The translations under genes were made by a program, and so were the position numbers. This document shows positions 1 through 8,668 of a stretch of DNA of 64,000 nt, in pieces. Source of the DNA: Tachypleus tridentatus (Eukaryota; Arthropoda; Merostomata; Xiphosura; Limulidae); the NCBI RefSeq assembly GCF_004210375.1, contig NC_134829.1, positions 30,582,034 through 30,646,033 of the forward strand. Direction: 5' to 3'. The stretch's first letter is position 1. Every line of letters starts with the position of its first letter. Under the pieces are notes generated by a model. The model did not search any database. It saw nothing but the letters and a program-made list of their open reading frames with translations, and was not told the origin of the DNA.

Positions 1-490
1 TGTTACTTAATGTTAAACTGACTTACAATCTCTAACATGCTTTATGCCAATTATTGCGGGAATAATACAGGTTACAGCCAAAACTTGATGAAATTTGAAA
101 CACGAAAAAACTTTTTTTTTTGTTCTATATCCATGACTCGTCACGTGATAACTCTAATTCAAGGGATTTTTACAACTTTCCAAACATGTTTGTGATATCA
201 TTTAACCTTCAATAAACACAGATAAACAAACACTAGATACTAAACTTACAATACTAACATTAGATATCATAAGTATAAGATAAATAATAATTCATTTTCT
301 AAAGTCAATTTTGATATTTTTGACTAGCACAACTATTTATATTGACGTCATTTCAACAGCATGAATCAAAATACGGATGTAAATACACTTCAGTAGACAT
401 TTTGTCTATTTTTCTTTTTTTTCTTTAAGTTTGGCTAGGGAACTTTACCGTACTTAACATAATCAATAAATGGATTTATAATGTTAATCT
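1..490. other. non-coding AT-rich DNA, probable CTH intron
   Basis: No exon-like or repeat-like signal is visible beyond homopolymer runs. A perfect CRE octamer TGACGTCA lies at 343-350, which may be chance. The stretch lies downstream of CTH exon 2 on the minus strand and is therefore probably intron 2 or beyond. Confidence 0.5.
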
Positions 491-631
491 ACGACATTCT
501 TTTACCAACGAATAGTGAGAGTGACCGTCACTTATAACGACCCCACGGCTGAAAGAGCAAGTATGTTTGGTATGACGGAGATTCAAACCAGCGACCCTCG
601 GATTGCCTTAGCCACCTGGCCATGCCGGGCC
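491..631 (-). mobile_element. tRNA-derived SINE, family 1, truncated
   Basis: On the minus strand it reads as the head and middle of the family-1 SINE: a tRNA-like promoter head with a B-box-like word, then the conserved segment that ends near the TTGGTAAAAGA word. The A/T-rich tail half is missing. It matches the full copies at 1056-1333 and 2188-2459. Confidence 0.85.
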
Positions 632-705
632 ATTTACTACATCTGAAACAGCAGAAAAGTAACAGAAAGGACTACACCAAATGAAATAAAAATTAACTAA
701 ATATT

Positions 706-808
706 ATGTCATTACCATGCACTGTTTCACTCTAGCACAGATCACGTGTTTTCAAGACGTATGTCATTACCATGCACTGTTTCACTCTAGCACAGATCAC
801 GTGTTTTC
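706..808. repeat. two-copy 55-bp direct repeat
   Basis: A 48-bp word starting ATGTCATTACCATGCACTG occurs at 706-753 and again, identical, at 761-808, separated by seven bases. Each copy contains a CACGTG E-box palindrome. The identity suggests a recent local duplication. Confidence 0.9.
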
Positions 809-1055
809 GAAACTTCCTTTGAATTTTATAAAACATCAAAGACCAGAATGTATTAGACTTTCCGGTTTAATTCTGATCCAGCATCAATACGGTTGGGTTT
901 TTAAAATACCTTCTCAAATAAGGTCGTGTTGTGTCATGATTTTTTTTTTCATTTCGGTGTGAAAAGGAACGTATCAGTTACATAACCTTCATTGGCAACG
1001 ATAAAAAAAGGCAGTATAGAACATGTAGTCTTTAGTAATGTATTCTGTTATATAA
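809..1055. other. non-coding DNA
   Basis: AT-rich sequence with no recognised feature. The only open frame crossing it starts inside the 55-bp duplication and has no protein-like composition. Confidence 0.5.
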
Positions 1056-1333
1056 GGCCTGGCATGGCCTAGCGCGTAAGGCGTGCGACTCGTAATCCGA
1101 GGGGCGTGGGTTCGCGCCCGCGTCGCGCCAAACATGCTCGCCCTCCCAGCCGTGGGGGCGTTATTATGTTACTATCAATCCCACTATTCGTTGGTAAAAG
1201 AGTAGCCCAAGAGTTGGCGGTGGGTGGTGATGACTAGCTGCTGTCCATCTAGTCTTACACTGCAAAATTAGGGACGGCTAGCACAGATAGCCCTCGAGTA
1301 GCTTTGTGCGAAATTCAAAAACAAACAAATAAA
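1056..1333 (+). mobile_element. full-length tRNA-derived SINE, family 1
   Basis: The head GGCCTGGCATGGCCTAGCGC carries an A-box-like word, followed by a B-box-like GGGTTCGCGCCC. Then come the conserved body (TTGGTAAAAGAGTAGCCC) and a tail ending AGCTTTGTGCGAAATTC plus an A-rich end. It is flanked by an 11-bp target-site duplication, CTGTTATATAA, at 1045-1055 and 1334-1344. The intact duplication shows LINE-type retrotransposition. Confidence 0.95.
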
Positions 1334-1344
1334 CTGTTATATAA

Positions 1345-2185
1345 TCCTTATTAAATAACTCATCGAGACATGTAATATCAATCATACTATATGGAAGTCG
1401 GTAGTTATATAGTTGAATATTTACAAATGAATTACTGAAATAACTCAGGTTGCTCAATGTTACAAATATGTTTAAAGAACTGAATAATATAAATCAAATA
1501 TTGATATTTTAGGCAATAACTGAAGCTACGTTGCGCATACGTCTAGTGTATTTTGCTTTTCAGAAAAGGAGCATTCAAACTAACGTAATATTAGATACAT
1601 GGCGGTGGCTGTGAGCCAAAGGATAGGTGAAAGACGGGTGATATAAATTGAAGTGTCGTAAGTTGCTAGAGGGCGATAACTAATGTTGTATATTTCATAA
1701 GCAGTCACTGTTGTGATATCGAATAAGATAATGAGTTAACTTTAATTATTAAAGCTTCAAATAGACATAGAAACAATAAACTATTATGTCTTCCACTTTA
1801 TCAAAATAAGTTTATCTGTATGTTAAGATGTCTTCACTAGAACCTGTTCTGCGAGCACCCGAGGGCGGCCTAACGATGTTGACAAACATCTTCACCAAGT
1901 TTAATCTCAGAAGGATATTTCCTTCTTCCTTTAATGTTTAAAAAGGTCCTGTTAACTTTTGCTTATTAGTGATTGGTACCTACCTCCAAACATGTCATCT
2001 GAGGAAAGAATGTGGTCCCCATTAGCGAGCAAACAGACCACGGCTGTAATGGCTGTCATTCCCGATGTAAAACAAAGAGCTATAAATAACGTAATCACAA
2101 TTGTTAATATATATATATATATTATGACCACATAATTTTTCCTTAAAGAAACACATAACTATCCATTCTGATTTTTTCATATAAA
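1345..2185. other. non-coding DNA, CTH intronic
   Basis: No coding or repeat family was recognised. A GC-richer patch near 1840-1930 attracted attention but shows no conserved protein in any frame. A short (AT)n run lies near 2108-2123. Confidence 0.45.
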
Positions 2186-2187
2186 TG

Positions 2188-2459
2188 ATTGTTTGTTTTG
2201 AAATTTCACTCAAAGCTAAAGAGCTACCTGCATTAACCGTCCCTAATTTAGCAGCGTAGGACTAGAGGGAAGGCAACTAGTCATCCCCACACATTGCCAA
2301 CTCTTGGACTACTCTTTTACCAACGAATGGTGGGATTGACCGTCACATTATAACGCTTCCACAGCTGAAAGGGCGAGCATGTTTGGTGCAACGGGGATTC
2401 GAACCCGCGACCCTTAGATTACGAGTCGAATACCTTAAACCACCTCACCATGCTGGGTC
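2188..2459 (-). mobile_element. full-length tRNA-derived SINE, family 1
   Basis: On the minus strand it reads from the tRNA-like head near 2459 to the AGCTTTGAGTGAAATTTC tail near 2200. Similar words (CATATAAATGATT at 2178-2190 and CATATATGATT at 2462-2472) look like a slightly decayed target-site duplication, so this copy is older than the one at 1056-1333. Confidence 0.9.
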
Positions 2460-2504
2460 TACATATATGATTCATCTGTTTATTTTTTTAATTTAGGTAA
2501 AACT

Positions 2505-2622
2505 AGACCCCTGGTCATACAGAGGTATATCTACGAAACTACAAAGTTCGAATCCGGGTTTTGATACCCGTGGTAGGCAGAACATAGCTCTTTGTGTAGC
2601 TTTGTACAAAACATAAAATGAA
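2505..2622 (+). mobile_element. tRNA-derived SINE, family 2
   Basis: It carries a B-box-like GTTCGAATCC, then GGTTTTGATACCCGTGGTAGGCAG and the tail TTTGTGTAGCTTTGTACAAA. The tail resembles family 1 only in the AGCTTTGTGC word. Related copies lie at 6928-7054 (plus) and 8566-8668 (minus). The head is diverged, so this is an old insertion. Confidence 0.75.
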
Positions 2623-3200
2623 ATATTTTTGTGTACACTTTTAAGTTATACTGTTGAGTTTTTTTTTAGATATATTTTAAAAGTGGTGTATTGACAACTA
2701 CGAGACTTTTTAAATAAATCTTGCTTTAATGAATTCTTTTTGCTATGGACGAATAATGTATTATTATTATTATTGTGTAAATCAAGAACATTGTTCCAAA
2801 GAGTGATTTTAGCCGCGGCTAAGCAACTCATTGAACGGCTTTGAGTGTGTGTGTGTTTTTTTTAAGTACTACTTTTTATCTCACAGTTCCTACTTATATT
2901 AGCCAGTTTCACTGTGTCGGTATTTGGGTATTGATGTTAAATACCCAGGAGGGTCAGGTACATTTGGCCTCTTCCTCCCTCCCGAACGATTATAGCGTCT
3001 GTCTTTAGGGGTTTTTTTGTGTTTTTTTTTATAGCTTTGGGCCAGAGTAAAAGTATAACATCATACTCAGGCCCATTTCAGGGCTCAGTCCATGCATGGA
3101 CGAACAAGAAGTGTGTTTTTTTCCTTTTATTATTTCTCTTGTGTTCTTTTTCTTCATTTTTTTTTTTTTTTTGTATTTTCATATATATATATATTTTTTG
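2623..3200. other. non-coding DNA before the LINE
   Basis: Contains a (TTA)n run near 2759-2774 and T-rich tracts near 3000-3035 and 3115-3180. A frame stays open from 3019 into the LINE only because the sequence is T-rich and encodes Phe/Ile/Leu runs. It is not protein-like. Confidence 0.5.
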
Positions 3201-4345
3201 TACGTTTTTGTACGAAAAGGACTCAGGGTCCTTTTCACCCGAAGCAGGAGTCCCGCAGGAAGGGGTTTTTAGCCCTATATTATTTATCATGTACGTGAGT
3301 AATATGCCTCTGTCGGACCTAAATTTTGGTTATGCATCACGGTTCGCTGACGATGTAGCAGTCTGGAAATGTGCCCCCACTCCGTCAATAGCAGCAACGA
3401 ACCTACAACCAGTCCTAAATAACATCGAAGAATACTGCCAGAAATACAGAATCAAAATCAATATTCCAAAAACCCAAGTCATATTATTCAGCAGACTGAA
3501 TAAGCTGAAAAAAGATCCACCAAAACTCTATATGAATGGATCACTTTTACTGACTGCTACTTCTGCTAAATTTCTAGGTCTAACCTATGATTCAAAATTA
3601 ACGTGGTTACCACATATTAAAAATATACTGATACGAATCTGGAAAAGAGCAAACTATGCAAGAAGTCTTTCAGGTAAAATCCAAGGAACATCACCAGACA
3701 ACATACTTAAAATCTACAAAACGTACATTAGACCAACAATAGAACATGCATCACCTGCCTGGATTAACATAGCACCCACACATGTACAGAAACTTCAACG
3801 TATACAAAATTCAGTACTAACTTCAGCATATAAAGTACCACGTAGCACCTCAACCACATTCATGCAAAAGTATGCAAATACAGACACAATATCTGAAAGA
3901 CTCTTGCATAATTCTCTAAAATATTTCAATAAGTATTGGCATAAAAATGACTTAATGTGTGATCTCGACAGATATCACGTACATGATGTAAATAGTCCTA
4001 AATACCTCTCCCCTTTTAACATATATTTAAGAAATGTAACACAAGCTGGCCACTATGCACTAGACACTTAGTCCTTGTTTCTTTTTTATTATTATTATTA
4101 TTATTTTTCTTCTTTTTTTAAATCATTATTATATTAGCCAATTTAGTATCTAATTACAGTTTTAAATTTAAGAGTTAAAATACTTTCGTTTGATGTATTT
4201 AATCACGTCCAGGTTCTTATAGATCAGGCATTTTATTTTGAGGGTAAACTGATAAGGTTCTGATGAGTAATAAAATCCAATCGGGCATGCGAGCGCCCCA
4301 TGCTTATTATTGTTGGGGCATATAAATATAACTAATAAAAAGGGA
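3201..4345 (+). mobile_element. 5'-truncated Jockey-like non-LTR retrotransposon (LINE)
   Basis: The C-terminal part of a LINE reverse transcriptase (about 3205-4071) is followed by an AT-rich 3' region. That region contains (TTA)n, a GC-richer word near 4287-4305 and an A-rich end near 4335-4345. Only the 3' quarter of a typical element is present, the usual outcome of aborted reverse transcription. It lies antisense inside CTH intron 2. No clear target-site duplication was found. Confidence 0.85.
3205..4071 (+). CDS. Jockey-like LINE reverse transcriptase, C-terminal part
   Basis: About 288 codons of non-LTR reverse transcriptase remain open. Visible blocks are AGVPQEGVFSPILFIMYVS (family form AGVPQG-S-LSP), the catalytic block RFADDVAVW with the paired aspartates, then INIPKTQVILFS, AKFLGLTYDSKLTW and the thumb/C-terminal YKTYIRPTIEHASPAW and LQRIQNSVL blocks typical of the Jockey and related clades. 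The stop codon is at 4069-4071. The palm N-terminus, the endonuclease and ORF1 are absent. The in-frame start near 3019 is an artefact of T-rich flanking DNA. The frame has no internal stop, so the insertion is probably young. It cannot move by itself. The clade call is from motif memory. Confidence 0.88.
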   Translation, partial: FLYEKDSGSFSPEAGVPQEGVFSPILFIMYVSNMPLSDLNFGYASRFADDVAVWKCAPTPSIAATNLQPVLNNIEEYCQKYRIKINIPKTQVILFSRLNKLKKDPPKLYMNGSLLLTATSAKFLGLTYDSKLTWLPHIKNILIRIWKRANYARSLSGKIQGTSPDNILKIYKTYIRPTIEHASPAWINIAPTHVQKLQRIQNSVLTSAYKVPRSTSTTFMQKYANTDTISERLLHNSLKYFNKYWHKNDLMCDLDRYHVHDVNSPKYLSPFNIYLRNVTQAGHYALDT

Positions 4346-4502
4346 AACAAAGGTTTCATAGATTAATTCACTCTAATTCTGCCTAAGAGAATTTCAAGCG
4401 ACCCGGCTTTTGAGGGTTCTCTATTGCTTAGAATTTAACTGTTTGGATTTCTGTCTGTTATAAATTACAAACACAGTCCACACACACATAGTTACAACGC
4501 AC
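4346..4502 (-). other. start of CTH intron 2
   Basis: Minus-strand sequence downstream of the exon 2 donor (GTGCGT at 4502-4497). No further CTH exon was found between here and position 1, so intron 2 is at least 4.5 kb. Confidence 0.6.
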
Positions 4503-4584
4503 CGTATTGCCCTTCTTCCAAAGCAGCTAATGTTCTTTCCAAGCAACTTCTTGTTGGATTCCCACAACGAGCATACAAATAATC
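4503..4584 (-). CDS. CTH: cystathionine gamma-lyase, coding exon 2
   Basis: The minus strand reads DYLYARCGNPTRSCLERTLA and continues to EEGQY, with one extra base of the next codon. This aligns with the FEYSRSGNPTRNCLEKAVAA segment of animal CTH. The Tyr and Arg of YAR correspond to the residues (Tyr60 and Arg62 in human CTH) that hold the PLP phosphate across the subunit interface. GNPTR is a signature of the Cys/Met metabolism PLP-enzyme family. The acceptor is CTATTAG just upstream (4585-4591). The donor is probably GTGCGT at 4502-4497, giving an 82-bp exon of phase 0 to 1. A GTAACT donor slightly downstream is a weaker alternative. Exon 1 ends in phase 0, so the reading frame joins cleanly. 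No stop interrupts it. Confidence 0.9.
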
Positions 4585-4591
4585 CTAATAG

Positions 4592-5007
4592 TAGATAAAA
4601 CACATCCTTTAAATATATAAACAGTGGCAAAACGCAAATAAATGTTATTTCAAAGCATACCAATTAAATCTAAATTAAGCAACAAGTTCGATTCATTCGA
4701 ACAATCACTACTAACTGAAACATGATTAATATAGTAAGGAAGTTCAAATGTTTTATGTATATTCCTTTATGTTTTTACGTAAAGGTCTTTGGGAATGACT
4801 TTCACACTTTACATCAAACTATTTTGCTTTGCTTCATATCTAGTGAGCCTTGAAATATTGTTGTTTTATTTAAAATTTGATTTTTTTAGATCTAGCAATT
4901 AAAGTATGAAAATGAAAACCATTCTTAGGCCTACTAAACGTTTTATCTTCTCCATCTTATGTTGTTCGAACAATCGTTTTATTCACATTACCGGTAGGTT
5001 TCATGTG
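4592..5007 (-). other. CTH intron 1, plain part
   Basis: AT-rich intron sequence between exon 2 and the 45-bp minisatellite. No feature recognised. Confidence 0.5.
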
Positions 5008-5272
5008 TGAAATTGGCTTTCTCAGGTCAGTGTCCTAGTTCAAATGTTGTGTGTAGTTGGCTTCATCAGGTCAGTGTCTTAGTTCAAGTTGTTGTGTGAA
5101 GTTGGCTTTCTCAGGTCAGTGTCCTAAATCAAATGTTGTGTGAAGTTGGCTTCATCAGGTCAGTGTCTTAGTTCAAGTTGTTGTGTGAAGTTGGCTTCAT
5201 CAAGGCAGTGTCCTAGTTCAAGTTGTTGTGTGAAGTTGGCTTCATCAGGTCGGTGTCTTAGTTCAAGTTCTA
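5008..5272. repeat. 45-bp minisatellite, six units
   Basis: Six tandem units of about 45 bp have the core GTTGGCTTCATCAGGTCAGT followed by GTCTTAGTTCAAGTTGTTGT. Two subtypes (CTTTCTC and CTTCATC) alternate in the first four units, suggesting an earlier two-unit period. The period is a multiple of three, so open frames persist through it on both strands, but no gene is implied. It lies within CTH intron 1. Confidence 0.93.
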
Positions 5273-5750
5273 GTACACTTTTCTCGATTTCTCCCACACC
5301 ATTAACACATAAATATTTACTTCTTAGCGTAGAATTTGATTTAATCAAATTGTTTAATTCTGTCGAATAGCTGCGTGAGTAACAATTTACACAATTTGTG
5401 CTTGAGAAACGATTTCATTTACGACACACACACATCTATAGATATAATTCCAGTGGAAGTGATATTAACATCCAGTTTTCAAGTCGACCAGAAAGAAATT
5501 GGGAAACTGAGTGAGTTACAAAGGGGTGCCATTTTCAGTATTGAAATGACACACCCCAATAAAAAGTATTCAGATAAATGACTCTATATTTTAACAAAAA
5601 ACACACTTTACCGAAAAAGAATCAAAACCTCACCTATCAATAATGTTTAGCCACATAGTTTCGGAGTTAAGGTGGTTGGCTGAAGGGCGTTCCATTTGCA
5701 CAAAATAATAGAAGTAATCACATTCAGACAGCACCATCATAAGTTACTTC
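5273..5750. other. CTH intron 1, non-coding
   Basis: Between the two minisatellites there is no recognised repeat or exon. A 68-codon open frame at 5375-5581 has no recognisable domain. Confidence 0.45.
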
Positions 5751-6005
5751 AATGACGTGAAAATATGACTTTGTGTCATACTGTTGTACAGAACAAAACC
5801 ATCAATGACGTGAAAATCTGACTTTACGTGTCTTACTGTTGTACAGAACAAAACCATCAATGACGTGAAAATCTGACTTTACGTGTCTTACTGTTGTACA
5901 GAACAAAACCATCAATGACGTGAAAATCTGACTTTACGTGTCTTACTGTTGTGCAAAAGAACACACTTAATGACGTGAAAATCTTTTCTTCACGTGTTTT
6001 CCTTT
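5751..6005. repeat. 55-bp minisatellite with CRE-like words
   Basis: Units begin at about 5751, 5804, 5859, 5914 and 5969. Each has the form AATGACGTGAAAATCTGACT then TTACGTGTCTTACTGTTGTA and CAGAACAAAACCATC. Every unit contains TGACGTGA, one base from the CRE palindrome, and most contain a facing TTTACGTG. The last unit forms a 7-bp inverted repeat ACGTGAA/TTCACGT. It lies in CTH intron 1, 0.6-1 kb downstream of exon 1. Confidence 0.93.
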
Positions 6006-6551
6006 CGTGATTCTTTTATGTGTAATTTTTAATTTTCTATTAATAGTAAAAGTTTTGACACAATCGAAACTCATTTTTCTGAAGACACGTTTTATAACCA
6101 CCCTAGTTTCTACCAGAAAAAGAAAAGTTGAAATCAACATAAAGCTATAGAGAATTAGAGTTTTAAAAGTTTTCTTTCTTAATTATTCATTGTATTATGC
6201 TTTGATTTAGTTTGATAGCTTAGGATTTTGCGGTTTAAGCTGTTTTATATTGGTCTGAAAAACCCTAATCGGATATTATTTTGTTTGGTTGATGATTACA
6301 GGTGTACACGTACATGGTGGCTGGATTCTCTAACAGAAAAGTGTTGTATTTAGTTACATCATCGACACAACTATTCATCAATATGTTATCAAATAAACAA
6401 CGCCAAAACGAGAAGTGGTTATTGCAGCACTACCTGCGTGATAAGGATCTTTATCGCTTAGTCATAAATACATTATCTATGTGTGTGTGTATATATATAA
6501 ATTAAGAGACATATAATGACTTAAAATGACATTTTATCGATAGTGTTTTAA
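6006..6551. other. CTH intron 1, start
   Basis: Plain AT-rich intron with a short (TG)n/(TA)n run near 6480-6498. No other feature is seen. Confidence 0.5.
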
Positions 6552-6557
6552 ACTTAC

Positions 6558-6719
6558 CATAGGTTCATTTTCTTTACAAACAAACGTAACTGATGTTACA
6601 ATGGGTGCGACTAAAGCTCGTGACCTCCACTCTGTTGGATCATGACCTGCGTGAATTGCCTTTGTTGCTAGCCGTGTGTCCGATAAAAACTTCTTCATAT
6701 TTGCATCCTTACTAAACAT
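6558..6719 (-). CDS. CTH: cystathionine gamma-lyase, coding exon 1
   Basis: CTH uses PLP to cleave cystathionine to cysteine, 2-oxobutyrate and ammonia. It is the last step of transsulfuration and also a source of hydrogen sulfide in the cytosol. Fifty-four codons run from ATG at 6719 and include LATKAIHAGHDPTEWRSRA then LVAPIVTSVTF. This aligns with the FATQAIHVGQDPEQWTSRAV-VPPISLSTTF region near the N-terminus of animal CTH. The exon ends ...NEPM followed by a perfect donor GTAAGT (6557-6552), phase 0, and joins exon 2 about 2.0 kb to the left. A second in-frame Met eight codons in could be an alternative start. The first Met was chosen because no upstream ATG continues the frame. The active-site lysine exon lies outside the window. 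Confidence 0.92.
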
Positions 6720-6925
6720 TTTAACTGGTCAGTATGTTAAGTTAACACGTTAACCGGTAAGCGTTGTTGTTAAACCGACGTTTCACAATTTTACTAACTC
6801 AACTGACTAAACATTGAAAATGCACGAATATAAGATAACACGATGCCTATATATGAACTAATTTGGAGCGCAGGAAATTACAACATGAAAACGTTATTAT
6901 CTGATATAAGCACAATGCCCCACCC
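6720..6925 (-). promoter_or_regulatory. putative CTH 5' UTR and promoter region
   Basis: Sequence immediately upstream of the CTH start codon on the minus strand. A TATA-like word (TTCATATATAGGC on the minus strand, around 6847-6859) lies about 130 bp from the ATG. This is position-based inference; no initiator or transcript evidence is visible. Confidence 0.3.
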
Positions 6926-6927
6926 CA

Positions 6928-7054
6928 CCCCAGTAGGACAGTGGTATGTCAGCGGACATATACTACTAAAATTCGGGTTTCGATACCTGCGGTGAGCAGA
7001 GCACAGATAGCCCTCTGTGTAGCTTTGTGCATAACAACAATTAAGCAAATAAAT
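6928..7054 (+). mobile_element. tRNA-derived SINE, family 2
   Basis: Begins near CCAGTAGGACAGTGGTATGT, has a B-box-like GGGTTTCGATACC, then AGCAGAGCACAGATAGCCCT and the tail TGTGTAGCTTTGTGC plus an A-rich end. Same family as 2505-2622. Confidence 0.85.
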
Positions 7055-7620
7055 ACAAACACAGTTTCAACCGACTTGCAAGGTATTGGTTTAATTTTGT
7101 GCTTTGAAACATCCAAGATATCAGCTCCCATACGAAATCCATAGTTACTGAAATAAGCAACAATTTAATAAGAACACCCAACGATAATTATTCTTCCAGA
7201 GCAAGAGAGGTTCAGTTCGTCCTCTGGATTGATTCTTAAAGTTATGAAGTGTTGAAATTGAAAACAAAAAGCGTTATATTTGTCACTTTCTGTAGGTAAT
7301 GTAGACCTATTATGTTAAAAATCACATTTTAATTTCGGTGGGCACAACAAAGATAACTTATAGCGTTGTGCTTAACAAAACAAACTAACCTATATTTGTT
7401 TAATAAATGTGATAATTATCAATAACCTCTGATCAAAAGTAAGATATCTAATTACATAATTTATGAATTAATGAAGATATTTTAACCAAATGACTAGAAA
7501 TATATTACGTCATAAAACAGTACACAGAACTATAATCCACAATGATTAGAATGCTTTACTTAAACCATTAGATAACTACCTTACTATTAACAGTACCTAT
7601 TCTGCAATCTCAGTTATAGT
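7055..7620. other. non-coding DNA with a possible SINE tail fragment
   Basis: A weak family-2 tail-like fragment is seen near 7335-7390 (GGTGGGCACAACAAAGATA, then GTTGTGCTTAACAAAACAAA). Nothing else is recognised. Confidence 0.45.
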
Positions 7621-7865
7621 AAGCTGGATGTGGTCATATGGTTAGCAATCGACTACTGTGAACCCGAAGGTTAGTGGTTCGAGACCCCTCGTCGCGAAAA
7701 AGACTCAGAGCTCTTAGAGCCGTGAGTATGCTGTAAGAGTGACGGTCTAATCTCACTATTCGATGAGATTAAAACAGCCACAAAATAGTGGTGAGTGCTG
7801 CTGTTTAGCTGATTCTCTGGTTTATCAGTTCGAAATTGTTTAGTTTTGCGCTACAAACAAACCCA
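7621..7865 (+). mobile_element. tRNA-derived SINE, family 3
   Basis: A tRNA-like head (TGGTCATATGGTTAGCAATC, B-box-like GGTTCGAGACCCC) is fused to a body resembling family 1: GTGACGGTCTAATCTCACTA aligns with GTGACGGTCAATCCCACTAT. The end GTTTTGCGCTACAAACAAAC resembles the family-1 tail. The head differs from family 1, so this looks like head exchange on a shared body. Confidence 0.75.
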
Positions 7866-7902
7866 ACAATATCTGAATATTATATACCCCTTTGTTAAAC
7901 TC

Positions 7903-7980
7903 AAGATGACCAAAGAAGGTTAAAACGTTGTTCTCTACTTTATTTTAACAATAGTTTTAATATCCATAATAGCCGTCTTG
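7903..7980 (+). repeat. conserved 75-bp repeat tail, copy 1
   Basis: Contains AAGATGACCAAAGAAGGTTA, AAACGTTGTTCT, TTTTAATATCCATAATAGCC. The same order of words occurs at 18821-18900 and 36473-36545, and in copy B of each. It probably marks the 3' end of a dispersed retroelement family (Penelope-like or LINE). The family is not established. Confidence 0.7.
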
Positions 7981-8565
7981 AGATACAAAATCCCAATATC
8001 TTATAAGTTTCACCAAGTTTAAGAGATTTGCCATTTCTAAAGTCCATGAACTAAGCTCACAATGCAACATTTTCTTCATAAACGCAAAATTAATAATGTT
8101 TATAAAAGTAACAAATAATAATATTCACGAGACAAGTTTAAGAAAACGGAGTACTTGCCAAACACATGCAATCGTACAGCTGTTTGCTGCTATGTTTTGA
8201 CATTCATTCCACCAAGTGATCATAAACAAAGTTATTTATTGTAACAACTACTCGACACAGTATTTTGTACACGTATTCTTATAACGACAGTATTTGTGTT
8301 TTGGTTTTTCTTATATGTCACAGCAGATATGTTTATGCGTATGTGCGTCAGTCTTGGCAGAGAAAACTACAGTATACATGACTAAAATAAAATTATTTTC
8401 TTCGTTAAGTCATTAAAATACATTTTTTTTCATAACTGTTAAGGTTTATTTGTAAATAAATTTTGAAGTTTGTTATTGTAGATTAGAAAGTATCAGGGTC
8501 TTTTTCAATTAAAGACATACGGTTAACATTTTGAAAGAGGTCAACAGGACACCAGATTGTTTTAT
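7981..8565. other. non-coding DNA
   Basis: AT-rich, with no exon or repeat recognised. Confidence 0.5.
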
Positions 8566-8668
8566 TTATTTGTTTGCCGTTAAGCACAAAGATACACAAC
8601 AGGCTAACAGTGTTGTTTCTACTAGAGGTCTCAAAACTCGGCTTTTAGCGTTATAAGTCCGAGAGTTG
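8566..8668 (-). mobile_element. tRNA-derived SINE, family 2, decayed
   Basis: On the minus strand it reads from a tRNA-like head (GGACTTATAACGCTAAAAGC) to the tail GTGTATCTTTGTGCTTAACG. It is strongly diverged from the copies at 2505 and 6928. Confidence 0.7.

Noticed and set aside
1056-1333. tRNA gene
   Set aside because: The tRNA-like part is the head of a SINE with body, tail and target-site duplication. The same applies to all other tRNA-like words in the window.
3019-3204. N-terminal extension of the LINE frame
   Set aside because: Translates T-rich flanking DNA into Phe/Leu/Ile runs. The LINE similarity starts only near 3205.
1-4502. CTH exon 3
   Set aside because: Searched the minus strand for the expected ASGL and DDVYGGT segments and found none. 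It probably lies left of the window.
5140-5370. Open frames with repeated KLASS-QCLSSS peptide
   Set aside because: Produced by the 45-bp minisatellite, whose period is a multiple of three, inside the CTH intron.
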